Source of the DNA: Uranotaenia lowii
Taxonomy: Eukaryota > Arthropoda > Insecta > Diptera > Culicidae
Length of the DNA: 64,000 nucleotides
Reading direction: 5' to 3'
NCBI RefSeq assembly: GCF_029784155.1
Contig: NC_073691.1
Location: 53,701,978-53,765,977 of the forward strand
In this document: piece after piece, positions 35,866-46,665 of the stretch
How the letters are laid out: the number at the start of each line of letters is the position of its first letter
Position numbering within the stretch: position 1 is the stretch's first letter
Translations under genes and position numbers: made by a program
The notes under the pieces: model-generated
What the model saw: the letters and a program-made list of their open reading frames with translations, nothing else
Databases searched by the model: none
Told to the model about the DNA's origin: nothing

Positions 35866-36310
35866 CTCCTTCAATTTCTGCAACTTTTTGGACCAATACT
35901 CTTTTGAAAGAAACTTTGGGCAATTAAGTGGATACAGTTGTTTCGAAATTAACAAAACTTGATTATTTTTGAGCAATTTGAAAGCGTTTATGTCTGCTGT
36001 CAAGATCTAACAATAACGAAGTAAAACCATCATGAGATTGAACTTAAAGTTAAATCGGTTAGTGTATATCGTAGGTTACGAAGGATAGAAACTAGGTTTC
36101 TCTTTTTAGGCTTTAAAAACAACGAAAATCCAAGTTTTCGTTTTAAAAATTTTTGTTTTTCTCACAGAATCTTGGCAAATCATTATACTTTTTACGAAAC
36201 AACATATGTATATACATATTTTAATAGACGTCCAGACATTTCAAGCAACTGTGGCATTCGCTCCTCTTCAGTGGACAAAACTACTAACTTTCGTCTATAC
36301 TAATTTTATA
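35866..36310. other. AT-rich DNA, no gene seen
   Basis: No supported feature. Confidence 0.45.
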
Positions 36311-36314
36311 TACG

Positions 36315-36608
36315 TTATTGATTTATAAAACGTCGATAAAATTCATCAACAATGCATTGCAGTGATTTACCAACTTTCATCATTTTGCCTTTATTGTAAC
36401 GGTTCGATTTGAAATCCTGGAATCCAGAAATATCTAATTTTTCGATGTTTTTTTTTTTCATAAAACAATTGTGAACGATTAATGGCTTCAGTGCGGTGTA
36501 CAGAGAGAACTTTTGCCTTTTTGTACGATTCCAATCGGAGGAATCAATGAAAAATGCCTTATCAAAACTAAGAACGCATGTAAAGGTTAAGTATGCTGAT
36601 AACTTCAC
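36315..36608 (-). CDS. Unrecognised 97-aa open frame without a proper ATG
   Basis: I do not recognise this. The frame stays open for about 97 residues from a GTG codon and further upstream to a stop near 36700, with no ATG. After GTG the residues KLSAYLTFTCVLSF look like a signal-peptide core. The rest is Lys-rich with three scattered cysteines and ends DEFYRRFINQ before TAA. TATATAAAAG lies about 35 bp upstream (36641-36650, minus), but a start that close to a TATA-directed cap site would leave almost no leader. It could be a decayed secreted-peptide gene whose ATG became GTG, or chance. Confidence 0.15.
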   Translation of the reverse strand: MKLSAYLTFTCVLSFDKAFFIDSSDWNRTKRQKFSLYTALKPLIVHNCFMKKKNIEKLDISGFQDFKSNRYNKGKMMKVGKSLQCIVDEFYRRFINQ

Positions 36609-36855
36609 AATAAACGTAAATGTTTTGGTAGCGAATGGTGCTTTTATATACGTCTTTTGGATTGCCTGCTGAAGTGGATGGCAATCATATTTTCAACATT
36701 ATGTATAAGTATGGAAAAATACTGCATCTAGTACAGAAACGTTTGACGACTGAAACAGGGCTCCTTTTTTTAAATGGGGCAAGGAATTGGAGGTGAAAGA
36801 AGAGATCCAAGCGCAGCTGCACATCCAGCACATATAGGCCAGGATATGTTATGAG

Positions 36856-37095
36856 CGCCGCAGCCCGTGGCGTTGAGGATAGCCTTCAAGTCTTCTAAGC
36901 CAGCGGGTATGAGATCGAATCCCGGTCACGGCATACATAGTACACTTTCTGTCGGTTGGTGGTTTAAGCATTTGTAAGATGTTAGCCATCATACCCTCGA
37001 AAGATGTACGCTTAGAGTTAAGGAAAAGGAATCTCTTCGAGGAAACTTCAAGTTTCATTGAGATCCTGCATATGGTTGTGTTCGTCTTCAAAACA
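36856..37095 (+). mobile_element. tRNA-derived SINE, third family, copy 1
   Basis: The head has box A-like TGGCGTTGAGG (36868-36878) and box B GATCGAATCCC (36913-36923). A body follows, shared with 41137-41690: CACGGCATACATA, GGTTGGTGGTTT, TTTGTAAGATG.TAGCCATCA, TTAGAGTTAAG, then GAAACTTCAAGTTTCATTGA. The two copies define a SINE family of about 240 bp. This copy lacks the MITE present in the other, giving an empty-site comparison. Confidence 0.8.
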
Positions 37096-37289
37096 AATGC
37101 TTAGTGTGTGGTATATTGGAGCACTCCAAGGTTGATTTCCAGAACAGAAAAAGTACGAACGATTGCCTCACGATCGGTGGCTCAAAAAACAGAAAATTCG
37201 CTAGAATTGTTTCAAATGAAACAATACATTCATCATCAGACTAATGATTTAAAAACCGGAGATGTCCAAAGATAAAATAGATAATTTTT

Positions 37290-37690
37290 TTTTTAATTTT
37301 ATTTAATTTTTTTTTATTTTTTTTGTATCGTTTATTTTTAGAGGGATTAACCTTAAGTTTTCACCCTCGTATTTGGAAAAAACGTTTCTACAATTTTTCA
37401 TCAAATTTCACTGTACAATTCACTTATTTTAAGGCATCTTATCAGTTTTTCTTCGCTTTCTTTTTCGTTTTGCAGTATCACTTCTAGTCCTCCTTCCGGT
37501 GATATACTCTGTCTTATTGTTGAATATTTTCGGCATTCCAAAAGTAGATTTTTCATAGTAATCATCACACCACAAGTTAAGCATATGGATGTCTCATTTC
37601 CTCCCAGTATATGTTGGTGAGTTATCCTAGTGTGACCAGTTCTTAGCCTGGTCAATATTTTCTGCTCCTTCCTAGTTCCAGATCAAATGA
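37290..37690 (-). pseudogene. Non-LTR retrotransposon 3' end: C-terminal zinc-knuckle fragment
   Basis: The minus-strand frame reads EQKILTRLRTGHTRITHQHI, the conserved block downstream of RNase H in I/LOA-like LINEs. A knuckle remnant CLTCGVMITMKNLLLEC follows; its expected His is Asn, so the CCHC motif is broken. The frame opens only about 10 codons before this block and is preceded by a stop, so it is decayed. A stop near 37401 leads into a short 3'UTR (GGTTAATCCCTCTAAAAATA) and an A-rich tail near 37330-37290. The 3'UTR is related to that of the 38297-39075 element. It cannot encode a working protein. Confidence 0.75.
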
Positions 37691-37766
37691 GGGGCTCATC
37701 TAATCAGGTCGGGAGCAACAATAACTCACGAAAGAGGATTTGAGTACCGAGTAAATGTAATAGTAA

Positions 37767-38296
37767 AGTATGGAATAGTATAGTATAGTATAGTATAGTA
37801 TAGTATAGTATAGTATAGTATAGTCTAGTATAGTATAGTATAGTATAGTATAGTATAGTATAGTATAGTATAGTATAGTATAGTATAGTATAGTATAGTA
37901 TAGTATAGTATAGTATAGTATAGTATAGTATAGTATAGTATAGTATAGTATAGTATAGTATAGTATAGTATAGTATAGTATAGTATAGTATAGTATAGTA
38001 TAGTATAGTATAGTATAGTATAGTATAGTATAGTATAGTATAGTATAGTATAGTATAGTATAGTATAGTATAGTATAGTATAGTATAGTATAGTATAGTA
38101 TAGTATAGTATAGTATAGTATAGTATAGTATAGTATAGTATAGTATAGTATAGTATAGTATAGTATAGTATAGTATAGTATAGTATAGTATAGTATAGTA
38201 TAGTATAGTATAGTATAGTATAGTATAGTATAGTATAGTATAGTATAGTATAGTATAGTATAGTATAGTATAGTATAGTATAGTATAGTATAGTAT
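37767..38296. repeat. (TATAG)n pentanucleotide array, about 106 copies
   Basis: About 530 bp of near-perfect TATAG with only one clear point variant (TAGTCTAGTA near 37823). On the minus strand it directly follows the 3'UTR of the LINE fragment 38297-39075, so it occupies the position of that element's 3' tail. Confidence 0.97.
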
Positions 38297-39075
38297 TTTC
38301 TATTCTATTTTGTTTATTTATAGAGGATTTTAACCACCTTGGTCATTCTTCCTCTTCAGAAAGTGTGTACATTTGGTCTTAATTCTACAGTTTATCTAAC
38401 AATTTTGCACTTTTCAGGAATACCATTAGTTTGTTCTCGTTCGTAATGTTTAAAGCTGCCGATGAATCGTAACCGATTCCACTGCTCTGCCGTTCCGTTG
38501 CGTACAACCTGCACTCTCCGATAATATGGGAAACTGTGAGTGGCACATTGCACGTGTTGCATGTGACTATTCCTTTTGTGAAGAACTCCAGATGCGTTAA
38601 TTTCGTGTGCCCTATCCTAAGCCTTGTCAAGGCACGTTGCTCGAAGGGGTTACCTCTATCGTTCCAACGTAGAGTGTTGATTTTTACTCTTCTCAAAAAT
38701 AGTTCCCGATTACTAAGCTATTCTTCTTCCCATTTCGATCTTATCTCTGACTTCACCCATGTAATAGTATCGTGCGCTGGAATTTCGACTGACATTCTAG
38801 TTCCACTTCTACCTTTCCCCGCCAATTCATCTGCTTTGCTGTTCCCTTCAATGCCTACGTGACCCGGGACCCAACATAAAGTGCTTTTAAATTTATTTAG
38901 CTTTTCTTCTATCTCCTGAACCCAAGGATGGAACGACTTTCCGGACTCCACTGCCGTCAAAACGCTGGCTGAATCAGAGAAGATTACTGCTGAGTATCTT
39001 GATTTATGCACTATTTTCTTGAGAGCTAGTAGAATTGCCATAGCTTCTGCGGAAAAGATAGTGCACTCTTCTGGA
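38297..39075 (-). pseudogene. Non-LTR retrotransposon fragment: RNase H and CCHC knuckle
   Basis: Read on the minus strand from 39075, the frame opens inside an RNase H domain: CTIFSAEAMAILLALK (catalytic Glu in SAEA), FSDSASVLTAV (catalytic Asp), then WVPGHVGIEGNSKADELA (His and final Asp). The first catalytic Asp strand is cut off by the pentanucleotide array. An in-frame TAG follows KWEEE near 38718. The frame then continues LFLRRVKINTLRW, QRALTRLRIGHTKLTHLEFF and a full zinc knuckle C-x2-C-x7-H-x4-C (38530-38590 region), ending KLLDKL near 38385. The 3'UTR runs to 38297. In a full-length element this end would follow reverse transcriptase; domain order fits I/LOA-group LINEs. Non-functional. 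Confidence 0.9.
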
Positions 39076-39445
39076 GTATAGTATAGTATATTATAGTATA
39101 GTATAGTATAGTATAGTATAGTATAGTATAGTATAGTATAGTATAGTATAGTATAGTATAGTATAGTATAGTATAGTATAGTATAGTATAGTATAGTATA
39201 GTATAGTATAGTATAGTATAGTATAGTATAGTATAGTATAGTATAGTATAGTATAGTATAGTATAGTATAGTATAGTATAGTATAGTATAGTATAGTATA
39301 GTATAGTATAGTATAGTATAGTATAGTATAGTATAGTATAGTATAGTATAGTATAGTATAGTATAGTATAGTATAGTATAGTATAGTATAGTATAGTATA
39401 GTATAGTATACTATAGTATAGTATAGTATAGTATAGTATAGTATA
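39076..39445. repeat. (TATAG)n pentanucleotide array, second, about 74 copies
   Basis: About 370 bp of TATAG with variants near 39090 (TATAT) and 39409 (TACTATAG). It has the same unit and orientation as 37767-38296, abuts the truncated RNase H fragment on one side and a plus-strand GC-rich element on the other. Confidence 0.97.
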
Positions 39446-40660
39446 GGGGGGCATTCGAGTAGTGTCGCAGCAGTAAAGCATACAAAGATAAGACTCTACT
39501 GTGGCACCCACTTCGGATGATCGGAGTCCACAAAAAGGGCTTGCTGTCATTTGGCTTCCTTGGCTCGAATCCGCTTCTTGTTTCCCGCGTGGTTCCTGAG
39601 AAAGTGGAGCCAGCCGATTGAGACGAAAGAATGAGGGGGAGATGCGGAGAGAATCATTCGTAATCGTATGTGTAGCGGCTGGCAGAAAGCTGTCAGTATA
39701 CACTGATGAATGACAGAACGTAATTTCCAAACGTATATCCCACATCTACCTTCTGCGTATGCCGAGCTGTTAGGCACGTCGCGAACATTGTGTAGGATAC
39801 CTCCACCGCCGCGGAGTATCTGAGTAAAACGCGCTCCCTACGAGGGAAGCTGCGGGGATAAGACCATACCTTCTTCATAGTCGAACTCGTAGGGGGAAGA
39901 ATATTTACGCTGCAAAATACTCTCGGGTAGGGTGACTTCACGTCGTCGGCGGGTGAGTCACCTGAATCGGTGTAGGATGAATTCTTCGACGGGAATCATC
40001 CGAGTAGTCTTTCGTAAAGCCCCGGACGTGTGCTGTGACAGGCGCGTGTCCAGGATAAGATGCTCTCGATCGGCACACAGACGGGCAAAGAGGAGACGGC
40101 CTCGAGCCAAGCCAAGCGGAGCCAAGATCTCGAATCGTCAGAGGAGAGGTCATTGGTCTCTTGCAGTGGTCTCGAACAGAGGCGAAGCGCACTATAGTCG
40201 TGGGAACCGAGCGTCCTTAGTCTTGAATCGTAACAAGAGGCAGGGTATATATGCTGGAGTTTTGACTCAAACTGGAGTTTGTCGATGAGCGCTTAAGCGT
40301 GGACTTGGTCTCCCATCTCGGGTATAGCCTTCGTTGCAGGTCCGGATGGGAATTATGGCCAGAGACCTCAGGTGGACTTTATGGCGTAGGGGTACTTAGT
40401 AGCATGAGTCGTCCAATTGTAGCATACTGGGGGGACTCGGTCGCTCCCCGTGCCTTGGAATGCAATCCGTAAAAAGGATTTACCACCTGGGTGATCAACT
40501 AATAAAAAAGGAATATTAACATGGAAGGAAAAAGGAAAACACGGAAGCGAAAGATAATGACAGACGATTCTGAATGGCAGGAATCAGCGAATGCTCCCAG
40601 TATGAATGGATATTCTCTCTGCGCAAGCTCAGACTACTCGTTCACGTAGAAGAGAAGCTA
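39446..40660 (+). mobile_element. Probable 5' region of a non-LTR retrotransposon
   Basis: Base composition changes abruptly at 39446 from the array to a GC-rich sequence starting GGGGGGCATTCGAGTAGTG. About 1.07 kb without an open frame leads to an ATG at 40521. The length, the GC-rich leader and the basic N-terminal peptide fit the 5'UTR plus start of ORF1 of an I/LOA-type LINE. Composition drops back to AT-rich at about 40660, so only the 5' piece is present. The assignment is inference. Confidence 0.45.
40521..40649 (+). pseudogene. Possible ORF1 N-terminus of a LINE, 42 codons
   Basis: This opens MEGKRKTRKRKIMTDDSEW: a strongly basic cluster then acidic residues, as at the start of LINE ORF1 (gag-like) proteins. 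It stops at TAG 40647 after 42 codons, where the GC-rich element ends. No zinc knuckles or RRM are present because the rest is missing. It lies at the end of the GC-rich leader that starts beside the TATAG array, on the opposite strand to the RNase H fragment. Too short to be sure; a chance frame is possible. Confidence 0.3.
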
Positions 40661-41136
40661 GGAGCTCGTTTTAAGCATCTTTTCACACTTTTTTCTTGTT
40701 AAATCGTTGAAAGTTCCGAACTTGGTTAGGATGTGCTATGAAAGTGAAAAAGTTTCAAAATGAGCGTTATGATACGGGTTAATTGGAAAAATGTGAGCAG
40801 ATAACTTGAGTGCTAGATAAATTGACAATTTTTGATTCACTTGGTTGTGCGATGTTTCAATTTTTCGTTTGTTCTTCCAATTTTCCTTTTCAAGAAAGAG
40901 CAAGACGCAATATCCAAGGTCAAAGATCAGAAATAATAGTGCATTGAAATCCGGAACTATCAATTCTCAATATATACAGTAACTAACGTAAATAATATGC
41001 TGAAATAGGAAATCCTTTACATAAAAGTTGTTGGTACAGTGGGCCCGGCCAAGTTAAGATGAGTAGTAAATGTACTTTTACTACTCACCGGGATGCTGAT
41101 AAGATCTGGTTCATATTCTTCCACTATCCTCTATAA
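40661..41136. other. AT-rich DNA with one perfect hairpin
   Basis: 41061-41086 is GAGTAGTAAA, a 6-nt loop, then TTTACTACTC: a perfect 10-bp-arm hairpin. Otherwise no feature. Confidence 0.5.
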
Positions 41137-41690
41137 GCCGCCGACCGTGGCCTAGAGGATAGCGTTGGGTCACGGCATACATACTACTCTTCCTGTGGGT
41201 TGGTGGTTTTAGCGTTTGTAAGATGCTAGCCATCATATCCTTGTAAAATGGACGTTTTAGAGTTAAGTAAATTAGTTCTATGTAACTTTAATTTTTCGGC
41301 TAGGTGAAATGTGATGTCCTTTTTAGTAGGGACATCTAAAGATTATGAAACTTTTATATATTCTATCAACTCTATCTGTATCTACCGCTTCATAGTAGTA
41401 GGCCCGTGAGGAACAAAAATTTGATATGTGATGATATGCTTCTAAATAAATTCTACCCGCTCATTTTCAACATCTTTCAATTCATCTAACCTTCTATTCA
41501 CCTATATAAAAATTTCATAATCTTTAGATGTCCCTACTAAAAAGGACATCACTTTTCATTGCTAAGGCTGACAAATTAAAGTAACATACAAACATTACGG
41601 TGGTTAATCTCTTCATTAAACTAAATTAGTTCTCTTCAAAGAAACTTGAAGTTTCACTGAGATGCTATATGTGTGTGTTCTTTTTTTTGT
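41137..41690 (+). mobile_element. tRNA-derived SINE, third family, copy 2, interrupted
   Basis: The head keeps a perfect box A (TGGCCTAGAGG, 41148-41158), but the segment with box B is deleted relative to 36856-37095 (GATAGCGTT runs straight into GGGTCACGGC). The body continues to 41279, is interrupted by 41280-41621, and resumes CTTCAAAGAAACTTGAAGTT to about 41690 with a T-rich end. Without box B it should not be transcribed by pol III. Confidence 0.75.
41280..41621. mobile_element. MITE with long inverted repeats inside a SINE
   Basis: Direct repeats TAAATTAGTTCT (41268-41279 and 41622-41633) flank it, and the related SINE at 36856-37095 shows the uninterrupted site. Inside, arms of about 80 bp are inverted. 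They share ATGT.ACTTTAATTT, GTGATGTCCTTTTTAGTAGG and GACATCTAAAGATTATGAAA (left 41280-41360, right 41502-41588). Each arm also holds a GATGTCC..GGACATC hairpin. It is non-coding. A 12-bp duplication is long; a Mutator-like (8-11 bp) or atypical origin is possible. Confidence 0.75.
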
Positions 41691-44600
41691 CTCCGACCAG
41701 TTCTACAGTGTATTTTAATGACTAGTTCTAGAAGGTTATGGATCCCAATTTCTACAGGAATCATTAAAAAAAGTATATTTTCGACCAATTGTTTTAACCC
41801 GTAGACTTCTAAACCACCTAAACCTGCTTTTCTTGGAAAGCTGTTTTGCATAAATTAAGACCTATCCATTTACGAAAAAAAGGAAACTTAGATTTTACAT
41901 CGATGTTTATTTTAAAATTTCAAACATCTTTAGTTTTGATGGAAGTTTTGTAAAAAGTTTTTATGTTCAAATTTAGAACATGGAATTAAAAATGTTAAGA
42001 TATGTTTTTGAGTAACTTAGAGATAATGTCACCATGACAACTCACAACTCAGAAATGTAGGAAAAAATCACGCAAGATTTTGAATAGAAAAGCTCATTTG
42101 TTATAAGATCCTAAGTATTTTAGTATGTACCCAAAATGTTAACAAAGCACTACACTTATTATATCCTGTTGTATAATTTGGTTTGATCATAGTGCATGCA
42201 GAGTCAAAATCGAATTTAATCATCTCCTCTGTTTTACCTAACTCGGTCTAGGGTTTAAACTTGCTGCCGGATTGAGAACGTCGGTCAAATTTTGTTTGTT
42301 TTTAATTTTCCAATTGTTTATTTTGAATGTGTTTGTGTGTAGAAGTGTTTTTCGTATGGCGGCTGATGATGGGCGTACGTGTGCCTGAGTGGCGGTTGTT
42401 CAAAATTTTGATTAAAACAAACGAATCTGGTTTTTTCCCCTCTTGTTGCTATTTACCTTCTGGATGACGTGCGAAACGTGCAAAAGTGGACGTTACTTGA
42501 TACCTACTGCTGCTTTCCCGACCGAAGTGCTAGTTACATCGTTGTTTACCGAATGGAAAATTCATCATGTCAAACGGTATAAAATCAAGATTTCATTTAA
42601 ATTCATAACCAGAACACACAACCAGCAGAAAGCAAATTAATTACTGGCTTCTCAGAAGGGAAAACAAAAATGTTTGGATTGTGATTGATTCTGCAAATTT
42701 TTTAGCTTCAGGAGCTGTGCAATTGAATAAAAAATGTGTTGATGCATTCTCGAACGATGGCATGCAAAAAAGCTAAACATCATCTTGTTTAGATTTATCT
42801 CGTTTTCACACGAACTCATTTCGAAGGAATTGGCTGAGGGCCAAAAAACTCATAGGATTTTTTTTTCAATGTGTTTTGAAAATATTTAAAACTTAAACAG
42901 GTGGTCAACACAAGAAGAAAAGAGAATGTTGACACTTGTTAATGGAATGGCTCTTTTTTTCTGCCAGAAAATTGATGACGAAGACGTACAACAAAATTAA
43001 TTTTCAATCATATTTTCTCCGAAGATACCATACTTGGTAACCTGGAAACGCTTAATCAATTTGTTCGAATTCCAAAATTAGAACCTCCATCTGAAACATC
43101 CTTACAAAAGGGTTCTTCCCAGAATCTTAAAAAATGCTTTAATTCGTCTTATCATAATTTGAACCGGGCAGCCTGTCGAAGAACCAGCAGTCAGAGTCCA
43201 TCATAATTTTCCACGAAGCAGCAGCAGCTATGTTTAACCCCATTAACTGACCCATTTGGCAGCTGACTTCGTGAATCTAATTTTCCCATCAATTCGGAAC
43301 CGGAGCCGGAGTGGAAGTAAGGAAATAACCGGATCCACCTTGAACTTCGTCCAGCTTCTTTCGCTCCATACTGATACTTCCTACATAGATTCACAGTAGG
43401 TCTTCATCTCATTTTCCGATGATGGCCACCGCCGCGAATCGTTAAGCAGGGTAGGACGCCGAAAACCCGCGATGACAGCACTTTTCTGATGCTATTAATC
43501 AACACCTCTAGGGCGCGCTATGGGAAGAAAAATTAAGGAAGAGGGAGGCAGCACAGCTTCATCGTCTTTTGCTTGAGTCTTCATTGATGAGGGAGGAAGA
43601 AGGAAAGGGGAAAGAAGGTGGCGCGGAGGGTTTGAAGAGCTAATTACCACGGCAAAACATTGGAAGCCAAACGGTGCGAAATCAAACACACAGAACCGAT
43701 TTAGCACGCCAAAAAATGGGCGAAACCGAGGATGTCTTCATCTTTTGGGTGATGAGAGAGAGCCTTCGGTAGAATCCGGGCTCTGAGGCTTGTGACTTTT
43801 TTCGGAGGGATAGGACTTGTCAATAGGTTTGAAAATTGTTAAAAAATATTGTGTATTAAAGTAACCGGTTTCATAGATAATTTATGTACATCAGTAGGTA
43901 TCAGAAGATGTTGAGTTTAGTCATCTTTAATTAATGCTGTTTTATAGGTTATATCTAAATGGGTATCTCAAATAAATCTTAAAAGATACTGGGCAAAATG
44001 CATCAGTCTTGGTTTTTTCGTGTACACGGATGTGCAATACACGGTTTGAAAGATCTTGACAAGATGAGAAAAAATAATAACAAAGTGACGTTTTAGTTTC
44101 ACGGATCTTAAATCGAAGTTTTGTTCGTACATTGCATTGCATAAATCTATTTATGAACGCATGCGATTGATGGAGAAAAATCATGTTTACTTAAATTCAG
44201 TCTTTTATGATTACCATTCAAGAATTTTATCCGGAAAATATCCGGGTCACCAAAGTAACCAGAAATCACATAGCAACTTAATCTTGTACGTTTGAAGTTC
44301 ACATTTGGTTTATTTAAAGGTATTCGAGAGAAATAAAAATCGTTTTTCGTAAGTGCTTGATTTGGACTTCTGAACGAATATTAAAAGTTTACCTAGAGCA
44401 ACGTAACCACTGGCTGGTATAGACATTTTCTGTATCTCAAAAAATATGCAGCCCTTCCGATTTTTTTCAAAACAATTTTATGGAGCTACGATCAATGGTT
44501 TCGCAAGAATCGACAATTTTTAAATTCTCCTTATTTCCACAAAAGGGTATAAGAAGAAAAACTACATTGCCATGTTGGCTCCTTTTTTTATTCACCCAGA

Positions 44601-45164
44601 TTTTTTTCGTTCCATTTAGGCTGGAAGAAATATCAATTTCTTATTTCATCGCACCCCCTCCCCCCCCCCCCCCGACCCCATCGAAATTTCCAAAAAAAAC
44701 CAAAGGGGGAAATAAATAAAGTTTTAAGCATTTTATGGAAATTTCGATAAAAATTGAATTATCTGAAAGATTACAAGACCACAAAACAAATTTTGGAAGA
44801 TGAAAGTTTTTTCGATAAAAAATACTTGATTTAAAGGTTTTGTGCAATGATGTAGTTTGCAATTTTGTTGCATACAAGCTATTGTGCAATTCATTCCAAT
44901 TTATTTGTTTTCGCCTAATTTTTTTTTTGCCTTCCCCCTAGCGATGTTCTAACTCAGAGTGACAAAAGAAGGATTTGAAATTTGTTCCGGCCTTATTATG
45001 GTAGAAATAGTTCCGCAAATCTTCATAGTCGAAGTGTTTGGAAAAAAGCGTTGATTATAAATCACTTGGAAGTGATCTCATTTATTTAATCCTTTAATTG
45101 GAAACAAAAGTTGATGTTATAAATTATAACAATCTATGCATTGGTCAAGGTACAGAGGTAGCTT
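41691..45164. other. Mostly single-copy DNA, no gene call
   Basis: 41700-42230 and 43800-45160 are AT-rich. 42240-42560 and 43090-43800 are GC-richer and not repeated in the window. A 14-C run lies at 44660-44673 and a short CCGGAAAATATCCGGGT remnant near 44230. Open frames here (minus 43191-43394, 43495-43707; plus 42443-42640) look random. Host intron or intergenic DNA is likely. Confidence 0.4.
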
Positions 45165-45590
45165 GTTTAGTCTCAGTAGACTGAGTTGACTTATGGTCAT
45201 TTTAGAGTTTCTCAAACTTCGAGGTCAAAAAAGTTTTGTTTTGGTTCAAAACTCATCCATAAGTTTTTTTCAAAATTTTTAAATAACGTTCACATGAGTA
45301 AACTTAAGGATTTTAGTAACTTTAAGGTTTGTATGGGAAAATTAGATATTTTGTACTGAAATATCAACATCATTTTTGTTTCCTTTGTGGAACCAAGCCT
45401 GCTTATGGGTTTTGTGCAAATTTATAAATTCTCGAAATGAAATTTTCCGCTGAACAACTTTGTTTAAGATCACAACTTCGTATCATTTTAGGCAAAAAGG
45501 TTATTAGCTATTTAACAGAGGTTTGTCTTTTGGCATTGAAAAACAATAACATCACTGCTGGTGCCTCGCGAAGAAATGCATGAAAAGTAG
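45165..45590 (+). mobile_element. Single arm of the foldback element
   Basis: This aligns along its length with the left arm of 9384-10206: CAGTAGACTGAGT, TTTTGGTTCAAAACTCATCC, GTTTGTATGGGAAAATT, GATATTTTGTACTGAAA, GAAATTTTCCGCTGAACAAC, then GTCTTTTGGCATTGA and ACTGCTGG. The inverted second arm is absent, so this is a solo or half copy, more diverged than the palindromic one. Confidence 0.8.
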
Positions 45591-45869
45591 TCTATTTGAC
45601 ATTATGAGTTTAATTTGAGACACTGAAGAGTGGTTCTAAATGTAATCCGATTTTAGGTTCGAATTTTGCACTTAAACTGTAATTTTTATGGAATTAGAAT
45701 TTTTTTTTAATTTTTATTCTGAAATATTAATGTTTATTCCTAATTATCCAGATAAATATTTATTTTGCTTTCGACGAAGAACATACCAAGCGATCACCAA
45801 AAGAGAAACATTTTAGTGTCTATATTTGATTTTTTCTAAATCAGAGAATTTTTTTGATGTCGATAGAGT

Positions 45870-46200
45870 AAACTGCACGGTTTTTTCACCGAGCTTGCCC
45901 GGCTTTTTAAGGAAAAATTTTAGACATCCCGGTACTGCCTGGATGTCCGGATTTCATTAAAAAATTGCCCGGTTTTTGTGCGGTTGCATTCCCAATATTT
46001 GCAAAAACTGACCAAGAAATTAAAATTGAATAATGATAAGCCTTTATTGTTGGGTTGAAAAACAATATTATCTGATCTTTTTTCCATCAAAACACAGTAA
46101 ATTTTTTTTTTTGGAAGCATGGAACACAATTTTATGTGCTTCGACGAAAAATAATAGTTTCAAGTGATTTGCTCATATTTTTTCTAATGATTTTTTGGAA
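45870..46200. mobile_element. Degraded CCGG-rich element, relative of 379-794
   Basis: Repeated CCCGG and GTCCGG phrases (45898-45990), then an AT-rich stretch containing TTTTTTCCATCAAAACA. This matches the general order in 379-794 read from the other strand. The ends are not resolved. Confidence 0.4.
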
Positions 46201-46665
46201 TAGCTTAGCTTAGCTTAGCTTAGCTTGATTGACTACTCACATCCACCTTTAATCATTGAATCCGAAATGTTTCATCAACATTCTTCATTCATGTAAATTA
46301 ACCAACGCAAGTTTAAGTTATTTTAAAATGTTTTAAATTAAGAAAATATCATTATGAAAAACAAAAACATTTCGAATTCCACGATCGCAGGCGTGGCTCA
46401 GTAGAACGAGTTCTACATCACCAATTGCAATGGTTGCTACTCCGTGATTGACTGAGGCCATTAATTTTGTTCAGAGGTCAAATGAATGGAGCCTGGGATT
46501 GGCAACACATTCACAATGCTCAAAGCTGATGCTCTCTCTTTGAACGTCAATAACGGCGCCGGCCACGTCCTAGTAGTCAATGGATAGATTGGAAAAGGTA
46601 GGAATGGATGAAAGATCAATTTTGTGCCTTAGGACCGAGGTCACTTCTGCATCCTAGCAAAACAA
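46201..46665 (-). mobile_element. Possible LINE 3' end with a pentanucleotide (AGCTA)n tail
   Basis: Five copies of TAGCT at 46201-46226 would be the 3' tail if read on the minus strand. Upstream of it on that strand, 46380-46665 is GC-richer (GGACGTGGCCGGCGCCGTTA block at 46550-46575) and non-coding, in the style of a LINE 3'UTR. On the plus strand, GTGGCTCAGTAGAACG near 46391 resembles a pol III box A, but no convincing box B follows. Assignment tentative. Confidence 0.35.

Noticed and set aside
39026..39745. A 239-codon minus-strand frame made of ILYYT repeats
   Set aside because: It is a translation of the TATAG array (5 bp, so a 15-bp / 5-residue peptide repeat) with flanking noise.
39932..40288. 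A 118-codon Arg-rich plus-strand frame
   Set aside because: It falls in a GC-rich LINE-like leader, has an overlapping frame on the other strand and resembles no protein family. The better ORF1-like start is at 40521.
46201..46226. Telomeric repeat, from the TTAGC-like words
   Set aside because: The insect telomere repeat is TTAGG; here the unit is TAGCT, only five copies, internal.
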